A stretch of DNA of 34,822 bases, taken from Flavobacteriaceae bacterium (GTDB lineage Bacteria; Bacteroidota; Bacteroidia; Flavobacteriales; Flavobacteriaceae). The notes under the pieces are model-generated. The model was not told the DNA's origin. It made no database searches and was given only the letters and a program-made list of their open reading frames with translations. Shown in pieces: positions 6,818 to 14,447 of the stretch. How positions within the stretch are numbered: position 1 is the first letter of the stretch; every line of letters begins with the position of its first letter. The position numbers and the translations under genes were made by a program. Where the stretch lies: the NCBI GenBank assembly GCA_016764435.1, contig JAESRX010000072.1, forward strand, positions 581-35,402, read 5' to 3'.

Positions 6818-8113
6818 ATGAACATTAAAACACCCAACTTCCTCCTCCTTGCTTTCTTATTGTTTGGCATGGCAGGTTTTTCGCAAGAAACCCATCAATC
6901 TATACTAGAAAAACTTAAACAAATACCGCTGGTGACAGCCGTATCAGAAAACAATAAAACCAGTCATTTTAATGCGAATTTTGAGCTTTGGTTCACCCAG
7001 CCCATTGATTATAGCGATCTAAATAAAGGCACGTTTAAACAACGTGTATTAATTGGTCATACCAACTCCGAAAAACCCGTAATTGTAGAATTACAAGGCT
7101 ATGGAATTTACACGAACAAAGCAGGGGAACTTGCCCAACATTACCTCGCCAATCAAATAACCATAGAACATCGTTATTTTAACAATTCTAGGCCTGAAAA
7201 AATAATATGGAAAACCTTGACCATAGAAAACGCTGCCAAGGACCAAGAGCGTATAATCAGTGCAATCAGAAAAGCCATTTATCCAACTGCTAAATTCGTG
7301 ACCACAGGTATCTCTAAAGGATGCCAAACCACAATGGCGCATCGTAGATTTTTCCCAAATAATGTGGATGCCTCTGTATGTTATGTAGGCCCCTTGAACT
7401 TTAAACGTGTGGACCCACGTGTTTTTCAATTTTTAAACACCGTAGGAAACGAAACCGAAAGAGAACAATTGCAAGCATTTCAAACACTGTGTTTCGAAAA
7501 CAGAGAGGCCCTTTTAAAACAACTAAAAAAAGTAGCATCCGCTAATAACTATACCTGGGAATTTGGGGTAGAAAAAGCACTAGACTATAGCATCTTGGAA
7601 TATTCTTTTGCTTTTTGGCAATGGGGAAGCTCTTTTGACAGTATCCCAAGTCAAAACGCAAGTGTAGACAAGATATATAAACACTTAATGACAATCTCAG
7701 GCTATTCATTTTTTGAAGAAAATGGCGTAAAAGATTTACAACCGTATTTCTGGGCTGCACTTACCCAACAAGGGATATACGCCTATGAAACCAACCCTTT
7801 TAAAAAATATTTAAACACGGAAGAACTCTATACTTTTGACTGGGCATTCCCAGAAGGAATAAATATTGAATTTGACGAAAAACCTATGCAAGAAATAGAT
7901 TATTTCCTAAATAATTTTGCGCATAAAATATTGTTTATCTACGGAGAAAAAGATGCTTGGAGTTCCACAGCAGTACAATTAAGAAACGATCCAAAACAAC
8001 GTGAAATGTACAAGTTCGTACACAAAAACGGAAGTCATAAAACACGGATAAATTCCTTTAATAAAAAAGAGCAACAAAACATCTACACGATTATTGATGC
8101 TTGGGTAAAATAA
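6818..8113 (+). CDS. Exported S37-type serine peptidase (PS-10 family)
   Basis: A 431-aa alpha/beta-hydrolase peptidase resembling family S37 (PS-10, prolyl/tripeptidyl aminopeptidase type). Residues 1-23 form a signal peptide ending GFSQ, so the enzyme is exported to the periplasm or beyond. The nucleophile elbow is TGISKGCQT with Ser166 (the family usually shows GxSKGG, so Gly is replaced by Cys169). The probable Asp379 lies in YGEKDAWSS and His407 in NGSHKTR, completing the triad. The strand order is normal and the protein is full length. It is third in the operon with hydroxyproline enzymes, which suggests it trims proline- or hydroxyproline-rich peptides such as collagen fragments. That substrate is inference. 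A terminator follows. Confidence 0.83.
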   Translation: MNIKTPNFLLLAFLLFGMAGFSQETHQSILEKLKQIPLVTAVSENNKTSHFNANFELWFTQPIDYSDLNKGTFKQRVLIGHTNSEKPVIVELQGYGIYTNKAGELAQHYLANQITIEHRYFNNSRPEKIIWKTLTIENAAKDQERIISAIRKAIYPTAKFVTTGISKGCQTTMAHRRFFPNNVDASVCYVGPLNFKRVDPRVFQFLNTVGNETEREQLQAFQTLCFENREALLKQLKKVASANNYTWEFGVEKALDYSILEYSFAFWQWGSSFDSIPSQNASVDKIYKHLMTISGYSFFEENGVKDLQPYFWAALTQQGIYAYETNPFKKYLNTEELYTFDWAFPEGINIEFDEKPMQEIDYFLNNFAHKILFIYGEKDAWSSTAVQLRNDPKQREMYKFVHKNGSHKTRINSFNKKEQQNIYTIIDAWVK

Positions 8114-8133
8114 TTCCCCCTTTTTTTCTCTCT

Positions 8134-8167
8134 AAAAATGCCATCCTTATATGATGGCATTTTTTTA
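8134..8167. terminator. Bidirectional terminator between convergent genes
   Basis: ATGCCATC pairs with GATGGCAT around a short CTTATAT loop, with an A run on the left and a T run on the right. It serves the S37 operon on the plus strand and the lipoprotein gene ending at 8175 on the minus strand. Confidence 0.85.
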
Positions 8168-8174
8168 TGCATTT

Positions 8175-8579
8175 TTACCGAAACCTCACACGGTACTTTT
8201 CTTCTACAAACTTAAAATAGTTATACAGCTTATAGTTCACATCCAAGCCATAATCCACTCCTTGCCGATACTCGATTTGGTTTTCATATAAATTAGGATC
8301 ATATCGCAAGGGATTCCTTGCTCTAATATTCCATTCCAACACATAAAAAATATTTTTTTGCTCGTAGTAAGACTGTGAATGAAAATGGGCTGGTTTAGCA
8401 ACCGTTTGTAAATAGGTGTCAAATCCTATATCAATAACAATAATTTCGTAGTCAATTGCGTCATTGGAAATCCGTACTGCATGATCAGGTAACTCAGAAG
8501 AACTAGCGAGAGCTGGCCCTGCAGAACCACAACTAGCACACATAAAAACAATCACAAAAATAAAGGCTATAGATCTCAT
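8175..8579 (-). CDS. DUF6146-like lipoprotein
   Basis: A 134-aa lipoprotein. The N-terminus is a short hydrophobic signal with a lipobox ending CASC, so Cys17 would be lipidated and the protein anchored in a membrane. The mature part contains YEIIVIDIGFDTYL and HSQSYYEQKNIFYVLEWN, then an ending rich in Tyr (DYGLDVNYKLYNYF). This pattern is that of a small lipoprotein family seen across Flavobacteriaceae (I believe DUF6146). No function is known. It is convergent with the S37 peptidase gene and divergent from tag, with its own unit. Confidence 0.8.
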   Translation of the reverse strand: MRSIAFIFVIVFMCASCGSAGPALASSSELPDHAVRISNDAIDYEIIVIDIGFDTYLQTVAKPAHFHSQSYYEQKNIFYVLEWNIRARNPLRYDPNLYENQIEYRQGVDYGLDVNYKLYNYFKFVEEKYRVRFR

Positions 8580-8679
8580 AATTAAGGAATTTTACATCTT
8601 AAATATAGCTAAAATTATTCCGTTCTCCTACAAATTTCAGAAGTGTACCTTTAGACATTCTTCAATAAACAATAATTCA

Positions 8680-9252
8680 ATGACAAAAAACAGATGTAGC
8701 TGGTGTAAAAATGACCCCTTATATATTGTATATCACGATACGGAATGGGGCTCCCCATTGAGAGACGAAGATAAATTATATGAATTCTTAACTCTAGAAA
8801 CCTTTCAAGCAGGTCTCAGTTGGATAACCATTCTACGAAAAAGAGAAAACTTCCGAAAAGCATTTGACAATTTCGATTATAGAAAAATAGCGGATTACGG
8901 AGAAGAAAAATTCAATTCTTTACTACAAGACGCTGGTATCATAAGGAATAAGTTAAAAATAAAAGCAACCATCTCTAATGCGCAAGCCTTCTTGAAAATA
9001 CAAGAGGAATTTGGTTCCTTTAGTAGCTATATTTGGGCATTTGTCCATCACAAACCCATCCAAAATAATTGGAAAAAACAATCCGATGTTCCCGCAAATA
9101 CGGAACTATCAAATACCATTTCCAAAGACTTAAAAAAACGTGGTTTTAAATTTGTCGGTGCTACCGTAATATACGCCCACATGCAAGCCACCGGAATGGT
9201 GAATGACCATGATGTGGCATGTTATAGACATCAGGAAGTCCAGGAGTCCTAA
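8680..9252 (+). CDS. tag: DNA-3-methyladenine glycosylase I
   Basis: A 190-aa base-excision repair enzyme that removes N3-methyladenine from DNA. The family zinc site is complete: Cys6, His19 (in YHDTEWG), His177 and Cys181 (in NDHDVAC), with the same spacing as the E. coli enzyme. The central region FQAGLSWITILRKRENFRKA is the Tag helix-hairpin-helix signature, and TGMVNDHD is the C-terminal signature. Length is normal. It is a single gene, and no SOS or Ada-type box is evident upstream. Confidence 0.96.
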   Translation: MTKNRCSWCKNDPLYIVYHDTEWGSPLRDEDKLYEFLTLETFQAGLSWITILRKRENFRKAFDNFDYRKIADYGEEKFNSLLQDAGIIRNKLKIKATISNAQAFLKIQEEFGSFSSYIWAFVHHKPIQNNWKKQSDVPANTELSNTISKDLKKRGFKFVGATVIYAHMQATGMVNDHDVACYRHQEVQES

Positions 9253-9495
9253 AAGAACCTCTAGTTACTAAAATCAAGTCATAAGACAGCGTTGCTTTTT
9301 CAACTTACTCCTTATCATTAAAGAAGCGCTCTAAAACGAAAACCTATGTACTATTTTTAAACAAACGCAACCTATCCCCTTAAATAAGCCTCTTTTATTA
9401 TAGAATCTTATGAGTCGTAGCCCTCAAAATCGGATCATTCCCACTCATAAAGATGGGGCCCGCATAAAAAAGGGAAACTCCTGTATTCTCTACAC
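9253..9495. other. Non-coding stretch after tag
   Basis: No gene is seen between tag and the terminator of the next, convergent gene. The only structure noted is a pair of 8-nt inverted arms, TTATGAGT (9408-9415) and ACTCATAA (9443-9450), 27 nt apart. No clear terminator for tag itself is visible. Confidence 0.4.
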
Positions 9496-9540
9496 AAAAA
9501 AAAAGGAGGAATACAACCTATAGTTACATTCCTCCTTCTG
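9496..9540 (-). terminator. Terminator of the SRPBCC/GyrI-like gene
   Basis: On the minus strand AAGGAGGAAT pairs with ATTCCTCCTT across a 15-nt loop and is followed by a run of about nine T. Confidence 0.85.
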
Positions 9541-9558
9541 TAAGTTATTAACTGTAAA

Positions 9559-10563
9559 TTACTCAATAGGCAAATAAATCTCTGTTACAAAATCCGCAGG
9601 ATTTTCAGTCGTCATAGGTGAAGTTAAATACACTTCAAATGGCTCCGCAGTTTCAGGTATTTTCAATCCTTTTTCTTCCAATGTTTTAAACGCAAACTCC
9701 CAGGCTTCCGTTCCGAACTTATAATCGCCTTTGGCAGTAAACTTCGCTGTCTTTATTGGTTTTTGATACCCCACTAATACAGTTCCATCTGTCTTCAAAC
9801 GTTCTCGTACAGGAATTCCCACAGAAAACATGGTCGTTTTATTCTCTTCATCCCATTTATGGTACATCGCAAAAGGATTTCCAGAAGTTACAATCTGTTG
9901 CTCTCTTACGTATTTATGTAATTTCGGCATCATTTCTTCCATTTTTTCAGGTATTTGAATAATGGTACAAGAAGTAGCTAAATAGACATAAAACCCACCT
10001 CCATAATCTACCACATCATTAAACACCACACTGTGTTCTCCCATTTTTTCTTGTAAATATTCTTCCAACAATTCAAATCCACGTTCGTACATGGGCCCTA
10101 TTTTCTCTTCCATACTTGCCGCCATCCAACGGACCACAAAAGGCATCTCTCCTTTCATTCCCCAAGTAACTTTAGTGCCTCCGTCTACCGCTTCAAAATT
10201 CCAATAAATAGTAGACTCCTCATAATCGTCCATTTGTATTTTTTGTAAGATTTCTTTATTTTTTGTCACTGAAAAATTATGCATCGCGCCTTTTTTAGGA
10301 CTTGTCCCTGTCCAGGTATATGACCCATTCTCTCCTGAAGTTAGCTCAGGAAAACTATAGACAATAGTACTGTCCATTTCCTTCCATGGCCCCCACTCTC
10401 CCCATGTTTTAAATTCATTTACTGTATTAAAGGTCAATGACAATGGTGCATTAATAACACATGTCCTACGTACGTCGTATTTACCATCCAAAGAGGCTAA
10501 ATAGACGGCTCCACCCACCACACTAATTAATACAACAAATAATAAATACTTTAGAATTTTCAT
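9559..10563 (-). CDS. Membrane-anchored SRPBCC + GyrI-like effector-binding protein
   Basis: A 334-aa protein with three parts. Residues 5-24 are one hydrophobic segment (membrane anchor or uncleaved signal). Residues 30-170 form an SRPBCC/polyketide-cyclase-like ligand-binding domain, with W54-GEWGPWKEMD and TKVTWGMKGEMP typical of it. Residues 185-334 form a GyrI-like/AraC effector-binding domain, with FEVYLTSPMTT and a closing EIYLPIE. Both domains bind small hydrophobic or drug-like molecules in other proteins. No catalytic residues or DNA-binding domain are visible, so this is probably a ligand-binding or stress-related envelope protein. The gene is divergent from the M49 peptidase gene, sharing a region of under 100 bp. 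Confidence 0.8.
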   Translation of the reverse strand: MKILKYLLFVVLISVVGGAVYLASLDGKYDVRRTCVINAPLSLTFNTVNEFKTWGEWGPWKEMDSTIVYSFPELTSGENGSYTWTGTSPKKGAMHNFSVTKNKEILQKIQMDDYEESTIYWNFEAVDGGTKVTWGMKGEMPFVVRWMAASMEEKIGPMYERGFELLEEYLQEKMGEHSVVFNDVVDYGGGFYVYLATSCTIIQIPEKMEEMMPKLHKYVREQQIVTSGNPFAMYHKWDEENKTTMFSVGIPVRERLKTDGTVLVGYQKPIKTAKFTAKGDYKFGTEAWEFAFKTLEEKGLKIPETAEPFEVYLTSPMTTENPADFVTEIYLPIE

Positions 10564-10623
10564 TTTAAGAAGGTTTTAATTGATTTTTACACGCTAATTT
10601 ATAAAATAATTGGCAGTTTTAAG

Positions 10624-10631
10624 TACTTTTG
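10624..10631 (+). promoter_or_regulatory. -7 promoter box of the M49 peptidase gene
   Basis: TACTTTTG matches TAnnTTTG. It would start transcription near 10638, about 18 nt before ATG 10656. It therefore rules out the in-frame TTG at 10629 as the start codon. Confidence 0.6.
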
Positions 10632-10655
10632 GATTTCAATCATAAACTTTTTACA

Positions 10656-12689
10656 ATGAAATTAAAATATACAGCCATTTTTGGAATGGCGATAGCTTTA
10701 CTTTTCTCGTGTTCTGACTCAGGAGAAACGACTCAAGTTATCAAGAAAAACGCAACAGAATTTGACTACAATGTAGAGCAATTCAGTGACATCAAGGTCT
10801 TACGCTATCAAATCCCAGGATTCGATGAATTAGATTTACGTCAAAAAAAATTAGTCTACTTTTTAACACAAGCTGGATATGAAGGGAGAGAAATTATTTA
10901 TGACCAAAACTACCGTCATAATTTAACTATCAAAAGAGCTTTAGAGAACGTTTATACTTCATTTAAAGGTGATAAAACTACTGCAGATTGGAAAAACTTC
11001 GAAATTTTCTTAAAGAAAATATGGTTTGCCAACGGTATTCACCATCACTATTCAAATGCAAAATTTGTACCTGAATTCTCTGCCACCTACCTTACAAGCA
11101 TTCTAAAAGAAACGAACACTACATTAGAAGGAGAAGCTTTTGATGTTTTGTTTAATGATAAAGATGCTAAAAAAGTAAACTTAGATGCCTCAAAAGGACT
11201 CATCAAAGGATCGGCTTCTAATTTTTATTCTCCAAACGTAACAGCAGCAGATATTGACGCTTTTTACAGTGAAAAAATGGATAAAAACGACCCTACGCCA
11301 ATGGAATACGGGTTGAACTCCAAATTAATCAAAAATGCAGACGGATCTTTAGTAGAGAAAGTTTGGAAATCTGGAGGAATGTACGGTGTAGCTATTGACA
11401 AGATAATCTCTTGGCTAGAAAAAGCAAAAACTGTCGCTGAAAACAAAGAACAGGCACATACCTTTGACTTATTAATTAGCTATTACAAAACAGGAAATTT
11501 AAAAACGTGGGACGAATACAATATTGCTTGGGCAACCAATACCGATATTTCAATTGATATCATCAACGGTTTTATTGAAGTATACAACGATCCTAAAGCG
11601 TACAGAGGTTCTTATGAAACTATTGTCCAAATTAAGGATTTTGACATGTCAAAAAAGATGGCAGTTTTATCAGAATATGCACAGTGGTTCGAAGACAACT
11701 CTCCTTTATTTCCGAATCACAAAAAAGCAAATGTAGTGGGAGTTTCTTATAAAACAGTGAATACCGCAGGTGAAGCTGGAGACTCTTCTCCTTCTACGCC
11801 TATCGGTGTGAATTTACCTAATAACAACTGGATCCGTCAACAACATGGTTCTAAATCTGTCTCTTTAGGAAACATCATTAATACGTATAATAATGCAGGG
11901 GGTTCTGGACGCTTAAAAGAATTTGCTTTTGACCAAGCAGAAATTGATGCCGAATTAAAATACGGTCAATTAGCAGACAAACTTCACACCTCTCTTCACG
12001 AAGTTATTGGTCATGCAAGTGGGCAGATTAACCCAGGAGTAGGACAGCCTAAACAAACAATGAAAAACTACGCTTCTACTTTAGAAGAAGCACGTGCAGA
12101 TCTTGTAGGATTGTACTATTTACCCAACGAAAAACTAGTAGAATTAGGTGTTTCACCAAATGCTGAAGGCATTGGAAAAGCTGCTTTTGATGGGTATATT
12201 AGAAATGGATTATTGACACAATTAATTCGTTTAAAACTCGGAGATGACATTGAAGAAGCACATATGCGAAACCGACAGTTAGTAGCGGCTTGGGCTTTTG
12301 AAAAAGGCGCCAAAGACACCGTGATTGAAAAAGTAACCAAAGATGAAAAAACCTACTTTGTAATTAGAGACTACAAAAAATTACACACCTTATTCGGAGA
12401 GTTATTACGTGAGATTCAACGTATAAAATCTGAAGGAGATTTTGAAGCTGGAAAAGCTTTAGTAGAGACCTACGGAGTAAAAGTAAACCAAACAGTACAC
12501 AAAGAAGTACTGGCACGTAACAGCCAGTTTAAATCAGCTCCTTATAGTGGTTTTATAAACCCTGTATTAGTTCCTACAGTAGATGCTGACGGAAACATTA
12601 CGGATGTAAAAGTAACACAGCACCCTGATTTTACAACGCAAATGTTGTACTATTCAAAAAACTATGCTACGTTACCTAACGTGAATTAA
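10656..12689 (+). CDS. M49 (dipeptidyl-peptidase III-like) lipoprotein
   Basis: A 677-aa zinc metallopeptidase of family M49, which releases dipeptides from the N-terminus of short peptides. The zinc motif HEVIGH is at 448-453, followed by LEEARAD at 476-482, which supplies the third ligand. The short gap between them is like the Bacteroides-type enzymes rather than the eukaryotic ones. The start at ATG 10656 is chosen because the peptide then opens with a lipoprotein signal ending LLFSC (Cys19). An upstream in-frame TTG would lie inside the promoter. The enzyme is therefore expected to be membrane-anchored outside the cytoplasm. Proteins of this type are sometimes mislabelled as dihydrofolate reductase. 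It is a single gene with its own terminator. Confidence 0.92.
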   Translation: MKLKYTAIFGMAIALLFSCSDSGETTQVIKKNATEFDYNVEQFSDIKVLRYQIPGFDELDLRQKKLVYFLTQAGYEGREIIYDQNYRHNLTIKRALENVYTSFKGDKTTADWKNFEIFLKKIWFANGIHHHYSNAKFVPEFSATYLTSILKETNTTLEGEAFDVLFNDKDAKKVNLDASKGLIKGSASNFYSPNVTAADIDAFYSEKMDKNDPTPMEYGLNSKLIKNADGSLVEKVWKSGGMYGVAIDKIISWLEKAKTVAENKEQAHTFDLLISYYKTGNLKTWDEYNIAWATNTDISIDIINGFIEVYNDPKAYRGSYETIVQIKDFDMSKKMAVLSEYAQWFEDNSPLFPNHKKANVVGVSYKTVNTAGEAGDSSPSTPIGVNLPNNNWIRQQHGSKSVSLGNIINTYNNAGGSGRLKEFAFDQAEIDAELKYGQLADKLHTSLHEVIGHASGQINPGVGQPKQTMKNYASTLEEARADLVGLYYLPNEKLVELGVSPNAEGIGKAAFDGYIRNGLLTQLIRLKLGDDIEEAHMRNRQLVAAWAFEKGAKDTVIEKVTKDEKTYFVIRDYKKLHTLFGELLREIQRIKSEGDFEAGKALVETYGVKVNQTVHKEVLARNSQFKSAPYSGFINPVLVPTVDADGNITDVKVTQHPDFTTQMLYYSKNYATLPNVN

Positions 12690-12708
12690 ACAGCCATCAT
12701 ATCTATTT

Positions 12709-12751
12709 AAATCCTGCTTTTGAGCCATTGGCTTAAAAGCAGGATTTTTTT
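12709..12751 (+). terminator. Terminator of the M49 peptidase gene
   Basis: A long stem, AATCCTGCTTTTGAGCC with GCTTAAAAGCAGGATT (one mismatch region), closes a short loop and is followed by eight T. Confidence 0.9.
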
Positions 12752-12873
12752 CGTCAAAAAAAAAGCATGGATATAAGAGCGAATTTCAATTCTATACAAG
12801 ATTCCATAAATTTCACTATATTCCAATACAAAACAACGTACAGACGAATTTAAATTCACCCCAACACACTACA

Positions 12874-13809
12874 ATGAACAACATAAAAGATCCAGGTTTT
12901 GGATATTCAAACATACCGAACGCACAGCGACTTATCAATAAAAACGGTAGTAGTAACGTGTTGCATAAAAACAAAAAAATAACATTACAAGACAGCTATT
13001 CTTTTTTGATTCATATCTCTTGGACCCAATTTTTAGCCTTGGTATTTATCAGTTATATCTTACTCAATACCATGTTTGCCTTTTTATATTTAGCCACGGG
13101 AATCAACGAATTAACCCCTAGTACGGGAAATACATTTGATGATTTTTTAAACGCTTTCTTTTTTAGTGCACAAACAATTACGACCGTAGGATATGGAGGG
13201 ATTTCACCTCATGGAATGTGGGCGAATTTAATTTCTAGCATCGAAGCATTGATAGGACTCCTTGGTTTTGCGTTTATTACAGGAATACTATATGGTCGTT
13301 TTTCAAAACCTAACGCTTCGTTAAATTTCAGTGAAGACATTATTATAAGACCTTTTAAGAATGGAAAAGCACTGATGTTCCGTCTTATGAATAACAGAAC
13401 TACCATTATGATAGAACCCGAAGTTTCTGTAATGATGTCTATTTCTAGCAAGGACCAAGACACCACATATAAACGAAAATTCTACCAACTAGAACTTGAG
13501 CGATCTCATATAAAATACCTCCCAACCATCTGGACAATTGTTCATGAAATCCCCGCTGAAAGCCCTTTATTTAACCTCAGTGACAACGCGATAAAAAAAT
13601 TGGATATTGAATGGTATGTGATGGTAAAATACTTTGATGAATCTTTTGCACAACAGGTATATCAAATGCATTCCTATTCAAAAAACGACCTTATATGTAA
13701 TGTTAAATTCCTACCTTCTACTACTTATGACCCTCATGGATATACGGTTCTAGACCACAACTCCTTAAGCAGCACAGAAAACAACAAGGCTAATGCATCG
13801 AAAACGTAA
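12874..13809 (+). CDS. Inward-rectifier-type potassium channel (KirBac-like)
   Basis: A 311-aa ion channel subunit. The first transmembrane helix is about residues 50-75, the pore helix follows at 88-102, the selectivity filter TTVGYGG is at 103-109, and the second transmembrane helix is about 117-140. The C-terminal half (about 148-290) is a beta-rich cytoplasmic domain typical of Kir channels (RLMNNRTTIMIEPEVSV and WTIVHEI are recognisable). TVGYG predicts K+ selectivity. The channel would be a tetramer in the inner membrane. No clear TAnnTTTG box is seen upstream. Its last 20 nt overlap the 3' end of the convergent small membrane-protein gene. Confidence 0.92.
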   Translation: MNNIKDPGFGYSNIPNAQRLINKNGSSNVLHKNKKITLQDSYSFLIHISWTQFLALVFISYILLNTMFAFLYLATGINELTPSTGNTFDDFLNAFFFSAQTITTVGYGGISPHGMWANLISSIEALIGLLGFAFITGILYGRFSKPNASLNFSEDIIIRPFKNGKALMFRLMNNRTTIMIEPEVSVMMSISSKDQDTTYKRKFYQLELERSHIKYLPTIWTIVHEIPAESPLFNLSDNAIKKLDIEWYVMVKYFDESFAQQVYQMHSYSKNDLICNVKFLPSTTYDPHGYTVLDHNSLSSTENNKANASKT

Positions 13810-13975
13810 TGATTGTAAACAATGCTATTACAGCCAAGGCGGCTAAAGCTACAACATACGCGTTTTTATAATGAATTCTATGTAATTTTAAATCCTTGCG
13901 ATACGTCCAAATAAGAACTACTACAAAGGTAATCACAAATAAAACCGCAAAATAAAGTTGATTTGTACTAAACAT
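13790..13975 (-). CDS. Small two-helix membrane protein
   Basis: A 61-aa protein starting MFSTNQLYFAVLFVITFVVV. Two hydrophobic helices (about 7-24 and 40-58) flank a basic, His-containing loop (YRKDLKLHRIHYKN). No function is known; similar two-helix proteins are common in Flavobacteriaceae. The ATG at 13975 is chosen over an upstream in-frame TTG (14005), because the -7 box TATATTTG (13993-14000) lies between them and would leave the TTG outside the transcript. Its 3' end overlaps the channel gene by 20 nt on the opposite strand. Confidence 0.75.
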   Translation of the reverse strand: MFSTNQLYFAVLFVITFVVVLIWTYRKDLKLHRIHYKNAYVVALAALAVIALFTIITFSMH

Positions 13976-13992
13976 ATATAAAATATTTAAGG

Positions 13993-14000
13993 CAAATATA
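13993..14000 (-). promoter_or_regulatory. -7 promoter box of the small membrane-protein gene
   Basis: On the minus strand TATATTTG is an exact TAnnTTTG match, 17 nt before ATG 13975. The leader would be only about 10 nt. Confidence 0.6.
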
Positions 14001-14034
14001 CTCAAAAAACAGCGCTATAAAAATCTTAGTTATC

Positions 14035-14421
14035 ATGAAAAACAAATTAAAGGCCGTCTCTGAATTCCACACAACATTCGGCTTAGGAATCCAAGAGTCT
14101 CCAACGGCGAACATACCTCAGAGTAGGGCAATCTTACGTTATGACTTAATGAAAGAAGAAAACGAAGAATATTTAGAAGCTGCTAAAAAAAAGGACCTCA
14201 CAGAAATAGCCGATGCTTTAGGAGACATGCTATATGTCTTATGTGGCACTATCATCTCACATGGCTTACAAGATAAGATAGAAGACGTCTTTAATGAAAT
14301 TCAGCGTAGTAATATGAGTAAGGCGGGGCCAGACGGCAACCCTATTTTACGTGCCGATGGAAAACTACTAAAAGGCCCTAATTATTTCCGGCCAAATATT
14401 TCAGACATTCTAAAAAAATAA
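14035..14421 (+). CDS. MazG-like nucleotide pyrophosphohydrolase
   Basis: A 128-aa all-alpha NTP pyrophosphohydrolase-like protein. The metal-binding motif is EENEEYLEA (about 42-50) with the second helix EIADALGDMLYVL (about 58-70), the ExxE...ExxD pattern of the MazG/PRA-PH superfamily. Members hydrolyse nucleoside triphosphates or phosphoribosyl-ATP to the monophosphate and pyrophosphate, often as housecleaning. The C-terminal part (SKAGPDGNPILRADGKLLKG) is typical of the stand-alone house-cleaning-type members. The substrate is not predictable. It is a single gene, and its terminator is shared with nadB. Confidence 0.85.
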   Translation: MKNKLKAVSEFHTTFGLGIQESPTANIPQSRAILRYDLMKEENEEYLEAAKKKDLTEIADALGDMLYVLCGTIISHGLQDKIEDVFNEIQRSNMSKAGPDGNPILRADGKLLKGPNYFRPNISDILKK

Positions 14422-14447
14422 AAAGGAGCTATATAAGCTCCTTTTCT
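14419..14447. terminator. Bidirectional terminator between the MazG-like gene and nadB
   Basis: AAAAGGAGCT (14421-14430) pairs with AGCTCCTTTT (14436-14445) around ATATA. The left arm overlaps the last codons of nadB and touches the stop codon of the plus-strand gene, so the two convergent genes share a very compact end. Confidence 0.85.

Noticed and set aside
9408..9450. Inverted repeat TTATGAGT/ACTCATAA after tag as a terminator
   Set aside because: Arms are 27 nt apart and no T run follows.
10629..10655. TTG start adding nine residues to the M49 peptidase
   Set aside because: The TTG is part of the -7 box TACTTTTG, and the extra residues would spoil the lipoprotein signal that begins at ATG 10656.
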